Source: Phoronis australis (taxonomy: Eukaryota; Phoronida; Phoronidae). From it: DNA of 64,000 nucleotides. The DNA is taken from contig NMRA01000234.1 of assembly GCA_002633005.1 (NCBI GenBank), positions 245,535-309,534 of the forward strand, read 5' to 3'. Under the pieces are notes generated by a model. That model was not told the DNA's origin. It was given only the letters and a program-made list of their open reading frames with translations, and ran no database searches. The position numbers were made by a program, and so were the translations under genes. Positions 1-13,610 of the stretch are shown here, piece after piece (position 1 is the first letter of the stretch; every line of letters begins with the position of its first letter).

Positions 1-185
1 TGAAAAAGATAAATCACATGTTGTTATGTGAAAAAGATAAATCTCACGTTCTATGAAAAAATGTAAGTCACATGATGTTCTGTGAAAAAGATAAATCACA
101 TTTTCTATGAAAAAATGTTATGTGAAAAATATAAATCAAATGTTGTTCTATGGAAACATAAATCACATGATGTATTGTGAATAGT
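1..185. repeat. Degenerate tandem repeat of about 25-29 bp
   Basis: Repeated phrases TGAAAAAGATAAATCACATG and TGAAAAAATGTAAGTCACATG alternate about seven times. The array may extend left of the window. It probably lies in an intron of the CCDC74-like gene. Confidence 0.8.
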
Positions 186-397
186 ATAAAAGGCACATTA
201 TTTCCAGAGTAGGAAGGGTGACTCTACATTTGTGTATGCAAGTTAATTGTATGTGTGGTAATATTGTTATTCTGTTGTGTTCCGAGTCAAGGTTGTTTAT
301 GTTGTGCAAAGAACTGGTGTTACGGCATAGCTTTATAATTATGATGAAATAAGGTGTAAGTTTTGATATGTGACATTTTATGCAAACTGGTTATTGG

Positions 398-512
398 TGG
401 ATTTAGGGGCACCTTGGATTTAGGACATCTTGGATTTAGGTGCACCTTGGATTTAGGGGGACCTTGGATTTAGGGGACCTTGGGTTTAGGAGGACCTTGT
501 ATTTAGGGGGAC
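398..512. repeat. Short tandem repeat, unit about 16 bp
   Basis: Units reading GGATTTAGGGGCACCTT with small changes repeat seven or eight times. No coding potential. Confidence 0.85.
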
Positions 513-2140
513 CTTAGCTGTGAACGAAATGACAACTCGTTTTTCAGACAGACGGCCGCCTCGTATATATTTGAATGACAAGTGAAACCTGTCAAGTTCA
601 TTATAGACATTCATGTCGTGTGAATGTGTAGTTGACAAGTGTTGAATTTCTGTTTTTACATTTTGCAATGAGTGCTTTCGCTGCTCTTTGCTTTAATGAA
701 TACTGTAAATGAATGTGATTGTTCATTTGTATGCTGTCATATGGTTACTCAGTAAACTATCTGGTTTGAAATGAAATGGCGCCTCACATGGATGTCATAC
801 AAATATGGCTTTTGACTTGGGTGTAGTTCGTAAAACAAGAAAATTTAGTAACCATCGTTTTGTTATTAATTCATTTCTGGATCATTATGAAAGTGACATT
901 TCTGAGTTCAGAACACCAAAAGACTTTTTCCTTGTGTAGTTTGTAAACAAAACTTTGTTTACAATTGTCCATTCGTCCAAGCACTATACTTAAAACATTT
1001 TTGGTCCTTGTTACTGGGTGCATTCTCTTTTAGAGGTTTTTTAAAACATTAAGTTTGCAGTTCTGGTAACGTACACCATGGATCGAAAAGAGGTCAGGTA
1101 TTAGGGGCTTGAATCATCTCAAACTTGATTCATTGGGGGCTCGATTTATCTCTTCAAACTTTTATTGGGGTTTGGACTCCTTGTGACCTAATTAGTATTT
1201 GTTTGGACTTTAACTGGTATGAAGGGGTTGTGCGTGAACTTGGAATATCAATTAATCTCAATCTCAAAATCATGTATGTGTGAATTTGGAATTAAATATT
1301 CATTAAAGGAATCAGGTAAAAAATTTTGTTCATTGTAAAGTATTCTTCTAGTTATTGGCCCCACGATCATTCATTTTCTGCTTTACTGGAACTTGTGTCT
1401 CAGAATCGAAGAAATTTGTGAATGGTTAATTAATTATTGCTTGGTGAATAAGATCGCCAATAGTTGAACAATGAAGGTTGGTTAACGTTATTTTATTGAT
1501 ATGTGATATGCTTTAGCGAAGTGCAAACTTTTTTCAACGTGAATGCGATTTTTGAGTGAATTTTCCAAATTTCTTAGTGTATTCCAAGTTCACTCATACT
1601 CAGTCTTGAGATTAAGCAGAATGCCAAGTTCAAGCAGAACAACGACACTTATAGTTAGTACACAAATCAAGGTTGGAAGGTCCAGCTATCTTGGAAGTGA
1701 GAGATTGATGTGATCACGTTAGGTGAAGCCTTCTGTACTGTATAACATTTTCTGTGAAATTCTGATGCTTTGTTTATTATATTTCTTTCTCTGTTTTATT
1801 TTGTTATTCATGGTTCTCACTCATGGAATACTGTAAATATGACATGGCATGAAATCGCAAAAGCCATGGTAAACTTCAAACAAAATTTCATGATATCTAT
1901 AAAATTTCTCAAGATCAATAAAAGGCTTGTTTGCATAGTCTTCCATCACTTAAGCTTGACAGCATTTCTTGTGATTAAGATTTACTATTTTGTGTGAAAA
2001 AAAATATTCACGGAAAATGAAAATGACAGTTATATCCTTAAAACTCTTGGAAAATAAGACTGCATCATGAGTGATAACCAATTTTTGATTGATCCAATTT
2101 TAGCAAGGCTATGTGATGACGTATTTGTTCGCTCTTTCAG

Positions 2141-5100
2141 TTGCTATCCTAACTTCCAACCTTCTTCTTCTGTGCAATCTGGTTTCCTGCCTGGCATGCC
2201 TCTACCATCTATAGCATCAAGGTAGTTACACTCTGTACTCCACCTGTCCACTGTGTCCTCCACCTGTCCACTGTGTCCTCCACCTGTCCACTATGTCCTG
2301 CTAATTTCTAGACTCACACAGCAAGCACTGACCACAGGAGTTGGCTTATTCTGCTCAGCAACTTTCAAAAATGGGAAAATTATGTAACAGAAATTCTGTT
2401 CTAAACAACACAAAGAAATTTGGAATTTTAATTGGGCGATTTTCGAAAGTCGACTTTGTTTGTAGTGTACTGCAGTTGTCAAAAAATAACACTTGTACTT
2501 CATGAATTTGTTCATGTAAGATCTGCCTTTTCATCTACATTTTCGAACAACTTTCAAGTAGTTTCTTTTTGCTTTAGGAAATAGGGTCTATCTTTCCAAT
2601 CAGTTAGTTGTTAAACACAGTTAGTTGTTAAACACAGTTAGTTGTTAAACACAGTTAATTGTTAAACACAGTTAGTTGCACTTAACTGATTGAAGAGATA
2701 GAAAATTGAATAAGTTGGAAGTTGTCTTGTTTGTAACTTCACAATATAGTGTGTTCAATATACATTGCCCACTACCTAATGTCTCACAGTTGTCAAGGTT
2801 TGTGTAATGTAAGATTTCATTCCTTGTGTCCACCTTGTTTACATTGTGCTAGAGATAACATTGTGTTTCTCATTTAATGTGATCAATTGAGCAAACAGTA
2901 ACCTAAGTGGTGTGTTTTTACAAGACTATTATGTCTTGCCTGTTGAACCAGTTGGTCATTGTGTCTCAGTTAAGTAACCATTACAGTGCTGAAGGCTTGT
3001 ACAATGGGTATGCTGTATTCAGAGATGGAGTCTGTCTGGGTTCTATTGTTTAAGTGTATGGATTGATTCTGGATTGATGATCATGTATAGTTGTTAAGAT
3101 TATTATCTGCACCAGGGGCAGTGTGTCACAGTGAATTGATCTTCAGATTCCAAGTCTCTAGTTATGCTCTCAATCACTTTGTAGCTGTCAATTAACTCAC
3201 CTCCCCTCTTCACAATTGAGCCTAATTATGTAAAATAGAGTTTTGAACAAATAATTGTAAGAAATTGAATTGTGTATAAACTATTTTAAGGTTTTATCAG
3301 ATGTTAGTCTAGAACAAGGAGGAGTTTAGTCAGCTGGTATCTGTCCACAAGTTCATAAACTAGGGCATTTGCTTGAATTAGTTACTAAGATACCAATGCC
3401 TGTTATCCTCTGAAATTGATCAGGAGGGGTACCTCCCTGTTGTAATGTCTGAGTGCTATAATTAAGCTGTCCTGCAATTTTCTGTAAAGTTGGTCTAATT
3501 TTGTGTAATCAGTGTGAGCTTTACTATGTCTCCAGGCGTGAAAAAGACTGACATTTAATTGCTCTGATTTTGGAAAGAACTATTGAATGAATGCTCATCC
3601 AACCAAGTGAAAATTACTTGCAATAATTAGTAGCAAGATTTTGTGTTGTATGACGAGTATAAAATACTCTTTAAAGTAAATTATCATGGTTATAAAATAA
3701 GTAATGGTTCATTATAATTAATTATTATTGTTGTTGTTGCTTTTAGATCCAACAATCATTGTATATTTTACATACAAGATGACAGTGTTCAGAAGTTTCT
3801 CTTCATCATTTCAGTCAAGCTTCAGCAGGTAGTGGCACTGCCAAGAAGACAGATGAGGCCAGTATTGGCATTGACCAGCTGAGCTTGACCAGCCCTCTGC
3901 AGGTGCATAGTCAGAGTGGTGGTAAGAGACAGCCTACACTGCAGGAGTGTGAACTGATCATCCGCCACTATCAACACATGAACGAGCAGCAGGCGCATGA
4001 GGTCAGTCTACCTTCACCCGCATCCGTGTGCTTGAGTAACCTTTCCAAACGCTGGCAATACACCATGCCCCTTGGGACCCAGCCAGCATCGTAGCTCAGT
4101 CTCGCAAAGATAATTCTCACGACTACATCGTTGTGGCTCGGAAATGTAACAAACTCAAATCCTGGTATCTTGTCTACATTCCTTATGTCACTCACTCAAA
4201 ACAAGTGATAGAAACCTTTTTAAGTTTCTAGTCATTTGACATCAAATTGATGTCACTTTGTAGTTTGGCTATCATTATTGCCAAAACACCATAGTTGACA
4301 GGAATGTGTGTCACAAAGCAAAGTTACATTATTAGCTGACAATGCAGGCACACCTTTTGGAGAGGTCAGTTGTGATGCCTTAAAATCACTGTCTGGCTAA
4401 ACGTCAATTAGTTGCTGCAAAACGTTGTATATTGTTCCATTGGCAGTTATCTAGGACTATACCCAGGCAGTTATGTTTTTTGTTGTGCACCATTAATGCC
4501 ACATTAACATGATTCTGTCAATTAACTTCTTGGCAAACACGATTAGTAAAATTAATTAATGCATTTTTGTTGATTAATGGAGATTTGTGTTTGAAGTAGT
4601 GATATTTACTGCCAGCCAGTCAAACTGCAATGGTTGTCATAGTTATCAACACTGAAATTGAAAGCCAACTACTCTCTTCACATCAGAGCACACGGTGGTT
4701 GACATTTTAGTTGTGATTTTCTCGTTTCTAATCAAACCATGTGAATAGCAACTGAGGTCTTCTTCATTGTGTTACCTTGTTCTCTAGTATTGTCTAGTCT
4801 AGACTAAATATTGATCTTTGCCTGTTTGCAGTTAATGAGATTGAAGTCTGACTTGAGAGACGTCCTCTACTCACACAAGTGGACCCCAGATGCCTATCTA
4901 CTTGCCAAGGCATATGTTGCCGAGGACGACGCCAAGACAAACAGTGGTGCTGTGGGCAAGTTGCCCAAACTCTCCATGAACAGTGGCGCAAGGAAATTGT
5001 AAGTGAGACAAGAACATATTTCCTACATGAAGCATCTGGTTGACTTTCTAGGAAGCTAGTATCCCATACAAGCTGGTATTTCTGGAACTTAGTCCTCCAG

Positions 5101-5519
5101 TAGGCTGATGTCTCCATCAAGAGTATCCCCATCACTTGTATTTGAAAGATAAAAACACTGCACTCAAAGATTAGACCGGAAACATCAGTGACACTGTAGA
5201 ATGCTTGCTTCAAACTTCTCATTCATTTGGAAAATCAGGGAACATTTATGCAGAATTTAAAACTTGTAATAAAATTGCTTCTTCACAAGTCTCGACGAAT
5301 TACTTTGACAAAATTTTGTCATCTGGACAACCTTTCTGTTTCACAGTTATTCCTTACACTCTGTTGTCTTTTTCCAGACCTGATGTGGCCTACGTGCAGA
5401 AGGACAATGTGTCTCTGCCAGCTCTGAAGCAGACCATTGGTAACAAGGCTGTGGAGCGCAGAAAGAGGACACAGATATTGCAGAAAGCCAGACTTAGAAA
5501 GGAGATTCTTCATCAGTAG
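2141..5519 (+). CDS. CCDC74: CCDC74-like coiled-coil protein, C-terminal half (partial)
   Basis: Four joined exons: 2141-2221, 3815-4001, 4832-4998 and 5378-5519 (TAG 5517-5519), about 191 residues, open at the 5' side. The phases fit at each GT-AG junction. The family match rests on three blocks in the right order, as remembered from human CCDC74A: a LQECELIIR-type helix, a following LMRLKSDLRD helix, and a basic tail around LPALKQTIGNKAVERRKR ending RLRKEILHQ. CCDC74 proteins are small coiled-coil proteins linked to the mitotic spindle and microtubules. The long N-terminal coiled coil of the family is not seen, so those exons should lie left of the window. The first exon listed (Ser/Pro-rich, CYPNFQPSSSV) is supported only by phase and splice sites. 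The gene runs towards RFC2 on the opposite strand. Confidence 0.78.
2236..2296. repeat. 20-bp tandem repeat, three copies, next to a splice donor
   Basis: CACCTGTCCACTGTGTCCTC is repeated three times, starting about 15-20 bp after the donor of the first CCDC74-like exon seen (donor at 2222). Confidence 0.85.
2600..2675. repeat. 17-bp tandem repeat, four to five copies
   Basis: The unit CAGTTAGTTGTTAAACA lies in the same intron of the CCDC74-like gene. Confidence 0.85.
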
Positions 5520-6996
5520 AGACTATGCTACATGCGACATGCTGTGCCAAACTTCTCATGTTTTGTTCTATTGTGTTCAGGAACAACCTTAAATGAATGT
5601 CACATTCCCTGCTTTTAGTAGTGGGGCTGATTAGCTGTGAATTAAAATCTTTAGTTTATTTCTAGTCAGTTACTTCTCAATTAGATTGGATTGTAAAGAA
5701 CCGTTCTCTCTACACCATTTGCTGCAATAAGAGAAACCCGAAAATTCTATTTGATGTTTCCTTGGCAACCCACAATTCAGCTGGCTTTTGAAGAATATTA
5801 ATAGAAGTGTCGTGCAATGTCCTAGAAGCATACATGTTTTGATCACCTTAGTTCAAGTATACCTGTGTGGTGTTTCTTGCAACTTAACCCAAGCATTATT
5901 ACAGACTGTGTTCAAAATGGGAGCTATTTTTTTTGCTATTTTTTTTGCTTTAGTATTGTCACCGTTCTTAGTGAGATGTGCCTTTATAGAGATGTGTAAC
6001 TACTGTAAAACAATTACAAATCAAAGATGGCCGTCCTCACTGTTCTTGGAGACGGACAAGATCTCAAGGAACTAGATGAAGTAGAGATGTTATGTGTTGA
6101 AAGATTGAAGAGCTTTATAAGCTACATATTGAAATCCAAGATTTTCAAATGGATGGCTTCGCATGTGTTCTGCACTGCCATGACTCACACCATGTCCGAC
6201 CAGTGACTGGTCAATTGTTTTGTCTCATTGTAAATAACACTTTGTACCCGGATGCCTAATTTCTTGGCATGCAGTAGGAGACAGTTTAACCAATACTGAA
6301 CTTTCAAGTGACTGATGTTACAGCGAGTCATTATATATCTTAAGACTTGTAATCTTGGTCTGCCATGTTTAGCTATACTCTAAAGATGTGCCATCAGAAA
6401 CCAGTATCGCTGAGGTGACAGTATTTGTTTTATTTTCCCCTCAATATGTTAAAATTTTTGAAAGTGCATAGGAATGGTGCGTCTCAGTTGCACGGTTGTG
6501 TAGTTTTATTTATTGGAAATTTTATATTCCCCACTTAACCGTGACATTGCTTGACCAATGGACTCATTAAGCAATCCTTTGCAGATTTGGCAAAGGAAGA
6601 GGCAATCTCGTTTATAAAGGCAAAAGCGCGGATTGTAGACAGAGACTGTTTTGCTGGAAAGTTTTATTGGAACCGTGACTGTATTTTGACAATGGAATAG
6701 TGCAAACAAATTCGCACTTAGAATAGTCTTTTGGAGTGCATTGCTTAGACTAAAAACAACATGCAAAATAAACTTTTTGACACTGAACTGTTTGTATTAT
6801 ACTGTATTTTGGGGCTCCCATTTTTGTCATGATGATCTCAAACACAGTTTTGTCCCATTTTTCAATAGACTCTCTTCAGGCAGAGCTTCGTCAGATAAGT
6901 AGTGTTCACCACTGGAGCCTTATCCATCAAGTAAATGTTTGCTCTGATGTGCCTCTCAAAAATCCCTGTGGATTCAATAGTCTTTGTGGCAATGCA
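5520..6996. other. Intergenic, between convergent CCDC74-like and RFC2 genes
   Basis: It contains the two 3' UTRs. RFC2 poly(A) signals (TTTATT on plus) lie at 6505-6514. Short frames here are AT-rich and show no family features. No other gene seen. Confidence 0.7.
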
Positions 6997-9900
6997 TCAC
7001 TGAGAGTGAACACCAGGTGTAGCTGTGATCTTGCACAACCTTGCCAACATGCCCGACATCTGTAGTAAAGATCTTACACCTTCAGCTATCCTCATGTGTG
7101 TGTAGCCTATCTCCTGAAAACAAATAATAGAAGTGCAGAGAAAGGGTGTAGCCAAGCATTGGTGACGCTGATGGCCAAAAAAAGGAACCAAATTTTCAAT
7201 GCGGAATGACACTTGGTAGATCACAATTTTCAAAATGCCTCTCCAAATAATGCTCGAAGAATAGCCTTCTAAGGACTACCTCAACAGTGCCAACTCTCGT
7301 TTGGCATTTAGACCATGCGACACACTAGCTAAAACTGTGTAGAAGCCACATGTGCAAGGATATTCGATGGCAAAAAGCTGTACAAAGTTTGAAGTGACAA
7401 AAGCATACCTTTATAAACTCCAGTTTGACAAATTCCGGCATGGTATGAGTTTTACACACCCTGAATACAATGGAAATGATGTCCTCGGCAGAGTATCCTA
7501 AAGTCCACAGATGGTTCATTATTTTGTAAGCCTCGTCTATGTTGCCGTTCACACAGTGGTTCAGCATGTCTTTCACTAAAAGGGGGTGCGGCTCGTCACA
7601 CACCTGAAATGGATCAAACCAAAATTCAGTTGTCTGATGCATGATTTACGTAAAAACGTAGCAGAGGTCTGTGAAGAGTGGTATTTTCCAGTAGACAGTG
7701 CACACCTAACGTCTTTGGATAATACATCATTTCTCCCTTGTGATGCCATTCACAGCTAAAATGACCGACGACGAAATATTGCAGTAACTTTCTAATGACA
7801 GAGTGGCATTTCCACTTAACTAGCCTTCTGGTATATTCCCTTTCATTCATGATTACGATGAACGGCTAAGGCATCAATGAATTTGGCTGGTGTCTAGTCG
7901 CCATGACGAAGAATTCTAGGTCACTTTGTCTAACATCGTCCGGCGTGTTTTGAGGAATGTATTCAATATCACCAATAATGTACTGTACCAGTTACAAGTA
8001 CCACACAGCACTAAATATGTCAAGCTATTATCTCAAACTTCAAACAGGAATAACTCAAGTTAGTAATGGTGAATCTTTCTGTTAAAACAATCATTGAAGT
8101 CCAACTGGTCCGTGGTTTTATCATGCGTAATAAAGAATGCAAACTTGTCGCATTAAAAAACCGAAACATGGAATTCTGTGCTAAAACACCAGCCAAAGCA
8201 ATGGTTTTCAAAGAAGACACTGCATGTTTTAAAATAACTGTTGTGCTTGTCTTTAAATATGCTAGAACAGAGCAAATAGCTTGAAGACTCAAAGGTCTAT
8301 CATTTTTACAAATAACAAAAGAGGGCGCCACATGCTTAGGTTACAGAGGGACAGGTGCTCTTCTAGACAAGAACATTATCAAAGTTGAAAGGCACACAAA
8401 ATACACGGTCTAAGTGATAAGGAATTGTGCAGATGGATTGGACAACATTACTATTTCAACACAAGGCTATATGAAAATATACTATGTATTATCCTATATG
8501 CGTTGAATCGGCCGAGTGCAAAACGGCCATGTAATAATGTTTTCCGTATTCACCTCCCGCGCTACTTCAACAGTGACATGGAAAGTTCAAAAGGTAGGTC
8601 AATGTCAACTCGATGTCGTTAGCCGATTCAATCATAAAACTTTCCAAATATAGTTTAAAGTAATACTGTTACAGCAGTATAAATAACACTCGACATGCAA
8701 TCAGCCCCTAAACGTAACATCAGGTACAAAACTGTTAATTATATGACACTTCTGTCTCAGTTTTCAACCGCTAAATATTACAACGTCTGCAACTCAGGCA
8801 CGGAGTCCTCGAAAACTACAATATCAGATGTTATTTAACTTACAAGTTCAATGCTCAGTTATCGTTGTTTTTATCTTTTGTTATCTCTTTTCAATTAATA
8901 AATCGCTACATTTAAAACTGTTTCCTTTACTAGAGAAAACTTGCATCATAACGCGCAAGTACATACATATAGGATGTGATCCGCCACGTCAACGGTCTGA
9001 GTGAAGAATTAAAAAAATCTGCCAAAAAAATGAAAGAAACACACGAATTCGAAGGGTATGGGATAAATAAAAAATGTACCTCAATTGGCGTAGATGAAGT
9101 AATATCCCACTCGAATAATGTGTCATTGGACATTACTTCATCTACGCCACTCTCAGTTCATTTTGTGTATTGACTCAAAACATACAGTGTAGACAAGTGA
9201 CTAAGCTACAATTAAAACAATCACGCATAAAACAGCCACGGAGCTTCCTGTTGGTAAGCAGGCAATATACTGGCCCAAGTAAAACAGGCCATCACACCAG
9301 GTGCCAATAGCGAACAGAGACCTCAATACGAATAGTGAAACTATAATATTGTTGGTCACAGCTTGTGTACAAAATCAGTGATCTTGTGTATTGAGACATA
9401 CAGAGCTGGTGACCTAAGTCTATGCTGCCACCTCAAGGTTATTACATGGTCATACCTTGAATACATTTTCACTGTTAACATGTCCAAAACCTTGAAATGT
9501 TGACTGAACATTGTTAAGGGCCTGTCTCATGTCACCCTGAGCTGTGAACACAATCGCCTCTAGACCATCGTCTGTATGACTGACGTTCTCTTTCTCACAA
9601 ACATCTAGCAAACGAGCGAGGATTTGCTTGTCTGAGAGTTTGCCGTAACGAAGGACGGCACATCTTGATTGTATGGGCTCTGCAATAGACAGACTAAACT
9701 GCACACACACCAAAATACCTGTAAAATTGGGCAATCAATAAAGAAGTTATCAGTCACCATCGTTGTTATTGCAAATTTATCACAGACTCTGAGGCTAAGT
9801 TTGAAATGAAAAACACTAACGCAGGTGATGAAGCTAAGAACTACTTACAACTAGTCAAGATACCAAACAATTTTTGAAACTGTTTTTCTACTCATACGAG

Positions 9901-12900
9901 TAGGTGTAATTGTAACTCATTTGTGGCAACTCTCTGTTGTTGTGAACTCTTATTTCAACAACTATTTTTGTCTATCCTTTTAAAAACATTTTTCTAAATC
10001 TATGGAAAACTGAAAATATTAATATTAATCATTTTGTTCCCCTTAGCATTCCCTATTGTCACTTTCTCAAAATAGATATTTTTTGGTTAGACACCCAGTA
10101 GATTTTCAAATACCAAAAGTTGATGTTAACCCCCCAAACAAGAGGTTGACAAAACCTTGAACCTCTTTAGTTTGGCATCGTAAACTTCACCAAGACAATG
10201 ATCAAATAGCAATGCTAAAGTAAAATCTCACCAATTTAGCAAACAATATGGCAGATAACTTCAATTTCATTTTCCCATTTTCTTTCATTACAGATAAGTG
10301 GACCCAAAATGATCCTTGTCTAGATCTGTACTATAACTATTATGAGATCATATTACAGCCATGTTGAACTCTGTTGGAAATTGAAAAAAGGTCACTTTTG
10401 GCAAACAGTCTTGTCCCAATTTTGGGAGATTTTACCATACTTTCCTATAAATCAAAATGTTGGGTTAAATATGAACTCTGATTACCTATGATTTTATCCG
10501 ACTGGTTGCAGGCGAGAGCGAATCTTGTTGTTTTTGAATATATTTCCATAGTTCTACGCAAGGCCTGCTGAGCACCATCTGTCATACTGAAAACAATTCA
10601 ATATTATATTTACAAATATACTCAATATCACTCAAGCTTCAAGTAAAATATGAAATAAGGCAATACACTACTATTCAGCATGGCCAAGTTCAGTCAAATA
10701 ACAGATGAAAAATTAATTCATATAATAATTCATATCATACAAGTTAACAAGGAGAGATGAGATACTTTTATGACCAGCTATTTTTCTTTGGAAATGTAGA
10801 AAATGAGCCGACTTAATGTTAGCACTAAATGAACATAGCCCTGAATGTGGACTAGACAACTGGAGTCGTTCTAACTACACCACCATGTGAAATAAGGCTT
10901 ATCATACATGATCAGTATTCATATCCTCAGTCACAGAAAACTTCTTTTGATCATTTTTCATAACCGAGTGACAACATATCATTATAAATTATGATCACGA
11001 TTGATGACAAAGCTTGCATGAATAATTATCTCAACCGTTAATATGAATTCTTATCAATATGGTTGATAGGAATTAATATAGTATTTTAAGGTAAATTATC
11101 ATCAATCAAAACTGCCTGTGCATCTCTAAACTATGCAGCATTATGTATGAATGGAGGAGTGCGTCGTGAGAACAATAAAAATCAAAGTGATCCACTCAGT
11201 CACAATGTGATGCACTCGGTCACAAAAAGATGCACTCAGTCAAAAAATGATGCACTCGGTCACAAAGTGAAGAACTCAGTCACAGAGTGATGCACTGAGT
11301 CACAAAAAGATGCACTCAGTCACAAAGTGATGCAATCAGTCATAAAGTGATGCACTCCATCATAAAGTGATCCAATCAGTAACAAAGTGATCAACTCTGT
11401 CACAAAGTGATCCACTTGTGCATTTTCAACACACAATTACCTGTCTGCCTCATCCAGTATAATAATTTTGTGTTTTCCTTTGGGCAGTGTGACTTTCTGC
11501 TGAGCAAATAGCTTGATTTTGTTCCGCACTACATCAATGCCTCGGTCATTAGAGGCGTTCAACTCCAGAACAGCATCTTTAAATGAGTCCCCTAATAATG
11601 TTCTGGCCAGGCATAGTATACTGGTCGTTTTACCAGTACCAGGTGGGCCCTGCAAGCACGGAAAACTTGAGATAAATAAACAAACAAATACCATTGGTAT
11701 AACTATTTTGTAATAGTACAAATGTGATTATAGTCACAATAAACAACAATATCATTTGAGTACATTGTAAAATTAATGATTTAAAAGGACATAGAAATAC
11801 AATTTTGTTAAAATCAGATTGAACTATCAAAATTAGAAAGTCAATTTTATCCTGAATAAAAATGGTAAAGAACAAAGTTCTAAAAATAAATTGAACACCA
11901 AACATTTTAAGATCGCTGTATATTTTACGGAGTTAATTGAATTTTTAAAATACCATTATAGTTCTTCTATCTTTTGCAATCAAAAAACACTGAAAAGCTC
12001 GTGCGCTACATACAGCGATAATAACGTTTGGAACATTTCCTTCTCTTGCAAACACTTCCAGACGACTGATGGTTTCTTCATTTCCAACGACTTCCTGTAG
12101 CTTAAGTGGTCGATATTTTTCCACCCTGTAATTACAGATTTAAAACATTGAGGTTTTAAACTTAATTTGATTTCAGAAATACAGTGCGGTACACGACCAG
12201 GAATGTTCTAGTAATATCAGTATGAGATTGGAGGAACACAGTGGAAATGAAAAACGTGTGGTTGTGTTCAGGGTACATAAAAATTGACCAGATGATGATC
12301 TAGAAAAAATAAAATAAAATATAACTGCTTGTTGGTGTTTTTGATCCAAGAATTTGTTGTGTGGGAATTATCTGTTCCATGCCACAAACTACATGAACAT
12401 CAAAACTTAACACTGACTTGGTTTGCACTTATAACAACTTATTAAAAACTATGCAGTGTGCGGTAGTTTACAAATTTAGTGCGATAAGTCTTTGTAAAGA
12501 ACAGAATCATGGAGTATCAGCATTTCCAAATCATACTACATCATTAGTCTAGGCAGCATATTCCTCTACATACTTAAATTCCATTACAAAACTGTTAAAC
12601 ATGATTAAAATTGATGTTAAATGTTAAAACTTAATTACCTTAAGACAAAACTGCCAAAAACAAAAAATGAATTAACCCATTTTAGCTCATAAAATCGGTC
12701 TCATAACATTCCTTCCCATGACAGGACTTGATTTACGTTACGAAGAACATCAAAACCATCAGTAACTCAAGCCAGTCAAGGACACGATTCAAAGTTTTTC
12801 AAGGATACCCAAGTGAGAACTGGAAACATTGTGCCTGTGACTTGAGTTGTCAGCTCATCAGGCAGCCATTCAGGATCGGATGAGTGTGGCAATGTTTTGA

Positions 12901-13317
12901 AACCCCAAAGTGCTTTGGTTTCGAATTTTACAAACAGCCTCAACATATTTTCCAAGCCATATTGAGACCGACATATTCATATACATTATCAAAATCTCTC
13001 ATTTAACAATGTTTGACCGTTTTAGTGCATTGAAAGCACAGCTTTTATGTTCAGACATTATTGCAAGCAGTTGTGACTTTTTGGCCGATATATCTGCTAA
13101 ATAAATAAAGTTGATCAACAAGTAGGTATCATTATTCTTGTCATCAATGATATTAATTGTCATAAACTATGGCAACCGGCGTAACCCACCAAGGCATTTC
13201 AAACGCATGGCTTTTCTTGGTTGTTTTTGTGTTGTCTTTTGGCGTCTTCTCCTCCATTTCATAATCTTTGGTTGTTGTGTCATTATCAATGTCCATGGAC
13301 TTTACAACAGCCGACAT
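6997..13317 (-). CDS. RFC2: Replication factor C subunit 2 (RFC40), complete
   Basis: Seven exons on the minus strand: 13190-13317, 12014-12125, 11441-11649, 10486-10586, 9456-9679, 7409-7603 and 6997-7113; 1086 nt, 361 aa (human about 354). RFC2 is a small AAA+ subunit of the clamp loader that opens PCNA and loads it on primed DNA, and it also serves checkpoint and cohesion loader variants. Seen: a PWVEKYRP block at the exon 1/2 junction, Walker A GPPGTGKT at residues 81-88, Walker B with LDEAD at 145-149, the SRC arginine-finger motif at 188-190, and the C-terminal collar helices ending [13 protein letters not shown]. The ATG at 13317 is the first in the frame (upstream only a GTG occurs) and gives the family's variable acidic/basic N-terminus. 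The long introns hold only repeats. An AATAAA on this strand at 6505-6514 gives a 3' UTR of about 490 bp. Confidence 0.97.
11185..11420. repeat. 20-bp tandem repeat, about 12 copies, beside RFC2 exon 3
   Basis: Units read GTGATGCACTCAGTCACAAA with changes. The array ends about 20 bp from the RFC2 exon 3 donor (11440 on the minus strand), so it is among the first intron bases transcribed. Confidence 0.9.
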
Positions 13318-13610
13318 TGTGGCTTGTTGAACTGCTGAAACGCGAATATTTATCAAACTTAGCACAACCTTGTCCTCGCAAGTCTTTTGGGACAGATTTC
13401 CCGCGGAATATAAGCTATGGTCGAGTTTACTTACAACAATTATAACTGGCTATTTAGTTTAATGACCTAAATATTTCACCAATTAGAAGGCTGATAGCAA
13501 ACTCGGGCATAAAAGTATGTCATTTCCTGTGTGACTGTGAACGGACTAACTTAGGTTGTAACTGGTTCAATACCTTCTGAGGCCTTGCTAAATGCAAAAC
13601 AAGTCCATAC
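13318..13610. promoter_or_regulatory. Shared divergent promoter of RFC2 and CENP-Q
   Basis: The two start codons (RFC2 at 13317 on minus, CENP-Q at 13611 on plus) are 293 bp apart and point away from each other. Both 5' UTRs and any core promoters must fit in this gap unless a non-coding first exon exists. I see no clear TATA box. The role is inferred from layout only. Confidence 0.6.

Noticed and set aside
4794-5222. A 142-codon minus-strand frame
   Set aside because: It lies over a CCDC74-like exon on the other strand and its intron, with no family features.
13153-13365. RFC2 start at 13365
   Set aside because: That position is GTG; the first ATG in frame is at 13317 and gives a normal family length.
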